DNA of 64,000 bases from Serilophus lunatus. Its lineage: Eukaryota > Chordata > Aves > Passeriformes > Eurylaimidae. The position numbers and the translations under genes were made by a program. How positions within the stretch are numbered: position 1 is the stretch's first letter; every line of letters starts with the position of its first letter. Of the stretch, positions 60,606 to 64,000 are shown piece by piece. The DNA is taken from NCBI GenBank assembly GCA_013399895.1, contig VXBA01003818.1, positions 225,293 to 289,292 of the forward strand. The letters are read 5' to 3'. Below the pieces are notes generated by a model that saw only the letters and a list, made by a program, of their open reading frames with translations, did not search any database and was not told the DNA's origin.

Positions 60606-63600
60606 AACAAATTAAAGCTAAGGAAATTTTCATCAACTGAAAAATTCACTAAAAATAAAAAGTCACACTTCCCTGCTGGTAAAAGTTTGCTACACCTGAT
60701 TTCACATACTGACTTACATAACTGTTAGTAGCCCACATTATCACACAGGCCCTTTTCAATGCAGCTGGGTTGCAGCCTCTGACAGAAGGGAAGCTCCCAG
60801 GAGCTGTGCCCAGGCTCAGCTGAGCACTCCTTAACATCTGGAACAGTTCCCCAAGTTCTTGTGGGAGTTATTTATATACTGTACTTCTCCAACCTGAGAG
60901 ACTGCTTGCCTGACAACTGACCCTTTAATACAAGTAATCTGCACTAAGAAATGAAGATTATACCACTGCATTGGAACAGTGAACCCAAATTTAAGCACGT
61001 GAGCTGACACTTTGGAGGCTGTGTATTATATTTAAGACAAAGGCACGTGTCATCATTGTCCCACAGAGAATATCCCTGCTTGAGGAACTGAGTGTTATCT
61101 GTCCTACTGGAATTGGTATTGATGGCCAAAAAAAAGCTGTTCTCTACCATGGACACAAGCTATTTGCTGTATGCAAATTACAACCATATTTAGGAAAATT
61201 TTAATTAAAAGTTTCAAATATTCACATAAAAGTAGGAATCCTTGAGGTTAAAAATACTTTTGGTTTTTTAAAAAAAATAATAAGCAACTATTTACATACT
61301 TTCACAGCAGTAGATGCTTTGTAAACTGCATCAATACACATTATTTACACAGCTAAAAGAACCCCAAACCCATCAAAGTACATTCCATTTCTGTTTCTAA
61401 AATAAAAGCTATCACCAATATACATATTTGGAATGTATATGGCACTCCACATTTTTATAAGGAGTACAGTTGAAAATGCTAGAATCTGAGCAGAGCATCA
61501 GCAATTCAAAGGGAAGAGACAAACCTGTCCCTAATATTATATTTTAAAATAATGCTAAAGAAAACCTCCACTGTTATTTTCAGGTAAATATATCTTACCC
61601 TCTACAATGAAGCAGATGAATAGTAAAACTTCTGCCTTTTGTAAATGATGAAGTTGAAGACAGTCAGCTCTCCTCCGTGTCACCTCTCCCTCTCGGTTCC
61701 GAGATCAATTGCTCACATAACATGATGTGAGTTGAAATAGTGCAGTTCTTGGGCCTGTGAGACCTTAGGACTGCATCACAAGTGTTTAATCAGACCTTCT
61801 TCAGTGTTTTATATGGCTGCTTGTGTCCCAGCAATGGGTTTGCTATTTCTTCTTTCAAGAGCTTTTCTCTCTTCCTGGTGTCAATTAAACGATTTTTCAA
61901 AATAACTACCTGTTAGTACTATTTAAAAATACCAAAAACCTCCGCTAGAGTTTACAACAGCATTTTAATTCTCATTACTCTGGTCTATGGAAAATGGTAA
62001 AATACAATTTCAAAAGCTTCAACACCTTTGCATTAAAGCAAACAGGGCTAACACGGGCTCTTGGAGCCTGGTTGCCCACACCCAGTTTGTGCTATTTCTT
62101 CTTTATACAGTCTTAAAAGGGAGCATCAGAAAACACCTAAATGGAGGAGGGTGCTGACAGACTCAAAACTTTAATTGAGATTCCTTTCCCACAGTGCTTC
62201 CCACACAAAGCTGCAGAGTTTAAAGATTTTAACAGCTTATAAGCATGAGACAATTCTTTTTCCTGTGACCTCACTTAATCTCTGCTAACTGGTATTAAAA
62301 CACCAGATTTCAGCAAAAATTAATTCCTTGAGGCAAAGTTTACCTCTACTTGGCAAGGTATCTAATATACCACAGCTGTACCTCCATTTCCAAAGTCTTA
62401 GGACAACTCATATTTAGTACATACGAGCACTGGCCAGTCTGTGCAGCAGGATGTGCTACTGCTTTCATAATGAAGTTGTGGAAAATGTCCTTTACTCAAT
62501 ATTAAAAATGAACACCTACTGCTAAGCTGAGAAAAACTTGCCCAGAAGCAAGTAAATTCCATGCTAACTTCTTCCATTCTGTCCTGTTTCCAAGCACACA
62601 AAGCCTTCCTTCACAACTCAAGTGCTCTGAGAAACACTTCACCTGTGCCTCTATTCTATCCTGCATTCTTCAGCACTGGCCCATAACTTGGCATGTCTCT
62701 GTAGCCATTAGAAGTGTCATATGAAAAGATGAGAAAGTTGACCAAAATGCATGGAATTACTAACAACTATCCATACAAGTAATGGAAAAGCAACTTATGG
62801 CAACGTTTTTTGCTGGAAAGCCAGAGTGGCCAGTCCCCCTGCCTCCGCCCTCCCTCCCAAACACTTCTGTCAAATAATATCCACAGACAAATACAAATCT
62901 GACTTAAAATCAAACTAGTATTTCAACTAAACTAGAACTCTGTCTTTGAAATTACAGGGTGTGCATAATTTTCTCAGCATAATAGGAGGCTGTGTGGGAA
63001 GAGCATGAAATGCAAGATCATCATGGGAAAGACTGGAGTCACAAAAGACACAGCTCCTCCCTGATACCCACCTGGAAAGTCTGAGTAACTTCTGGATATC
63101 CCCAGTTACTCACTCATGTTCAATCACGTTTCAGGAACATCTAATTTATTCAAAATATCACAAGTGACATCAACTAATGCAAGTTATTTGAGCATATCTT
63201 TTTCTAAGTATGCGTTTTTTAAGCAGCAGTTTTGAAACTCCCAATTTTCATTGCATGTTTTTTAAAATAAGATGACAAAATAAGTATTTAAAATCTTGTC
63301 AGTTCCCTTAGTTACACCAAATTCTGTTGCTGAGACATTAAACTCTTCACTGTCTCAGTAAAACCCCCTGTAAATTTCATGGAGCCACTTTATACAGATA
63401 CAGCAATTTTGTAGTAATTTTTAATTATAAAATTCCATTATTCCTTGATTTCCAACTACTTTTCATAGAAATTAAGTCACAGAGTAAGCCTGCTCCTCAT
63501 AATGTATTAATGCATTTCCCTATGCCAAAGAATTCATAGCCTATCATTCAGTTTTCCCAGCAATACAGTTACCAAAATTTGATAACCCTGGATCTATTGA

Positions 63601-64000
63601 AAAAGCTTTGGTAGGGCATCATTATGCTCTGCTCCTTTCATAAGGGTAATAATCTAAGGACTGTCCTCCCATTTGTTGTGTTTTCCTTTGCTTTCTTTCA
63701 GGAAGTGTTGCTAAGGAAACAGACTATCATCTACAATTAGGTCCAAGGTCTAGCAAGGTTTTTCTCAGGAATAGGAGACTAACAATTACAAAACCCATAT
63801 CCTTCTTGTTTCATTTTTTCTATAATAAAGAAAAAAAAAAGAAGGCAGAATTATTACATCCCCAACATACATAATGTGCAAGAAACATTCCCTAAGGCAT
63901 GCTCCTTCTCTCTCCTGAAAAACAAAATTTTCATTTCATAATAAGAAGCGTTTAACCCATCATTAAAGCAAAAACTTGGGGTTTTTTTCCACTTCTAGAG

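Larger units (their letters stand above)
47907..64000 (-). other. AMMECR1: AMMECR1 intron, 3' part (runs off the window)
   Basis: At least 16 kb of phase-2 intron. It holds a doubtful old CR1-like stretch (49815-50035), a MIR-like remnant (53435-53555), a CR1 3' fragment (57641-57740), an old LINE reverse-transcriptase remnant (about 57960-58330) and a CR1 3' fragment (60546-60605). I looked for the upstream exon carrying GCIGTFSAMN and did not find it. No RNA gene was recognised. Confidence 0.82.

Noticed and set aside
47907..64000. Searched for the AMMECR1 exon encoding LRGCIGT and FSAMNLHSG
   Set aside because: No matching - strand sequence was seen; the exon presumably lies beyond 64000.

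Overview
This is a vertebrate nuclear window, almost certainly from a bird. It is AT-rich intronic DNA with GT-AG introns, and its repeats are scattered, truncated CR1 LINEs, one with the CR1-type 3' terminal octamer. It holds no bacterial-style operons, CRISPR arrays, tRNA or rRNA genes that I could see. Only a small share is coding. The long stretches without genes are introns, two long 3' UTRs and one short intergenic gap.

Two protein-coding genes point toward each other. Left half (about 1-29465, + strand): the 3' part of TMEM164, a multi-pass membrane protein described as an acyltransferase that makes polyunsaturated ether phosphatidylethanolamine. Five coding exons are present (4716-4765, 6217-6283, 13685-13763, 22847-22947, 23334-23540). 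They splice in frame through to the stop, and a 3' UTR of about 5.9 kb follows. Right half (about 31165-64000, - strand): the 3' part of AMMECR1, a conserved RAGNYA-fold protein linked in humans to midface hypoplasia and elliptocytosis. Four coding exons are present (47792-47906, 39930-40020, 38266-38362, 35430-35544), with a 3' UTR of about 4.3 kb. The 5' exons of both genes lie outside the window. About 1.7 kb separates the two inferred poly(A) ends. TMEM164 and AMMECR1 are also neighbours on human Xq22-q23, so the pairing is conserved synteny. The equivalent avian region is on chicken chromosome 4 and songbird chromosome 4A.

Minor content includes CR1 fragments near 26600, 36003, 57641 and 60546 (all - strand), a doubtful older one near 49815, two MIR-like SINE remnants (20228, 53435) and an old LINE reverse-transcriptase remnant (about 57960-58330). 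A small CpG-rich patch near 17185-17300 carries a near-consensus CTCF motif. There are also candidate poly(A), let-7, miR-9 and Pumilio sites in the UTRs. The two genes have no known joint pathway; what links them is convergent arrangement. I found no new multi-gene system. The points worth a second look are regulatory or concern transposon remnants.
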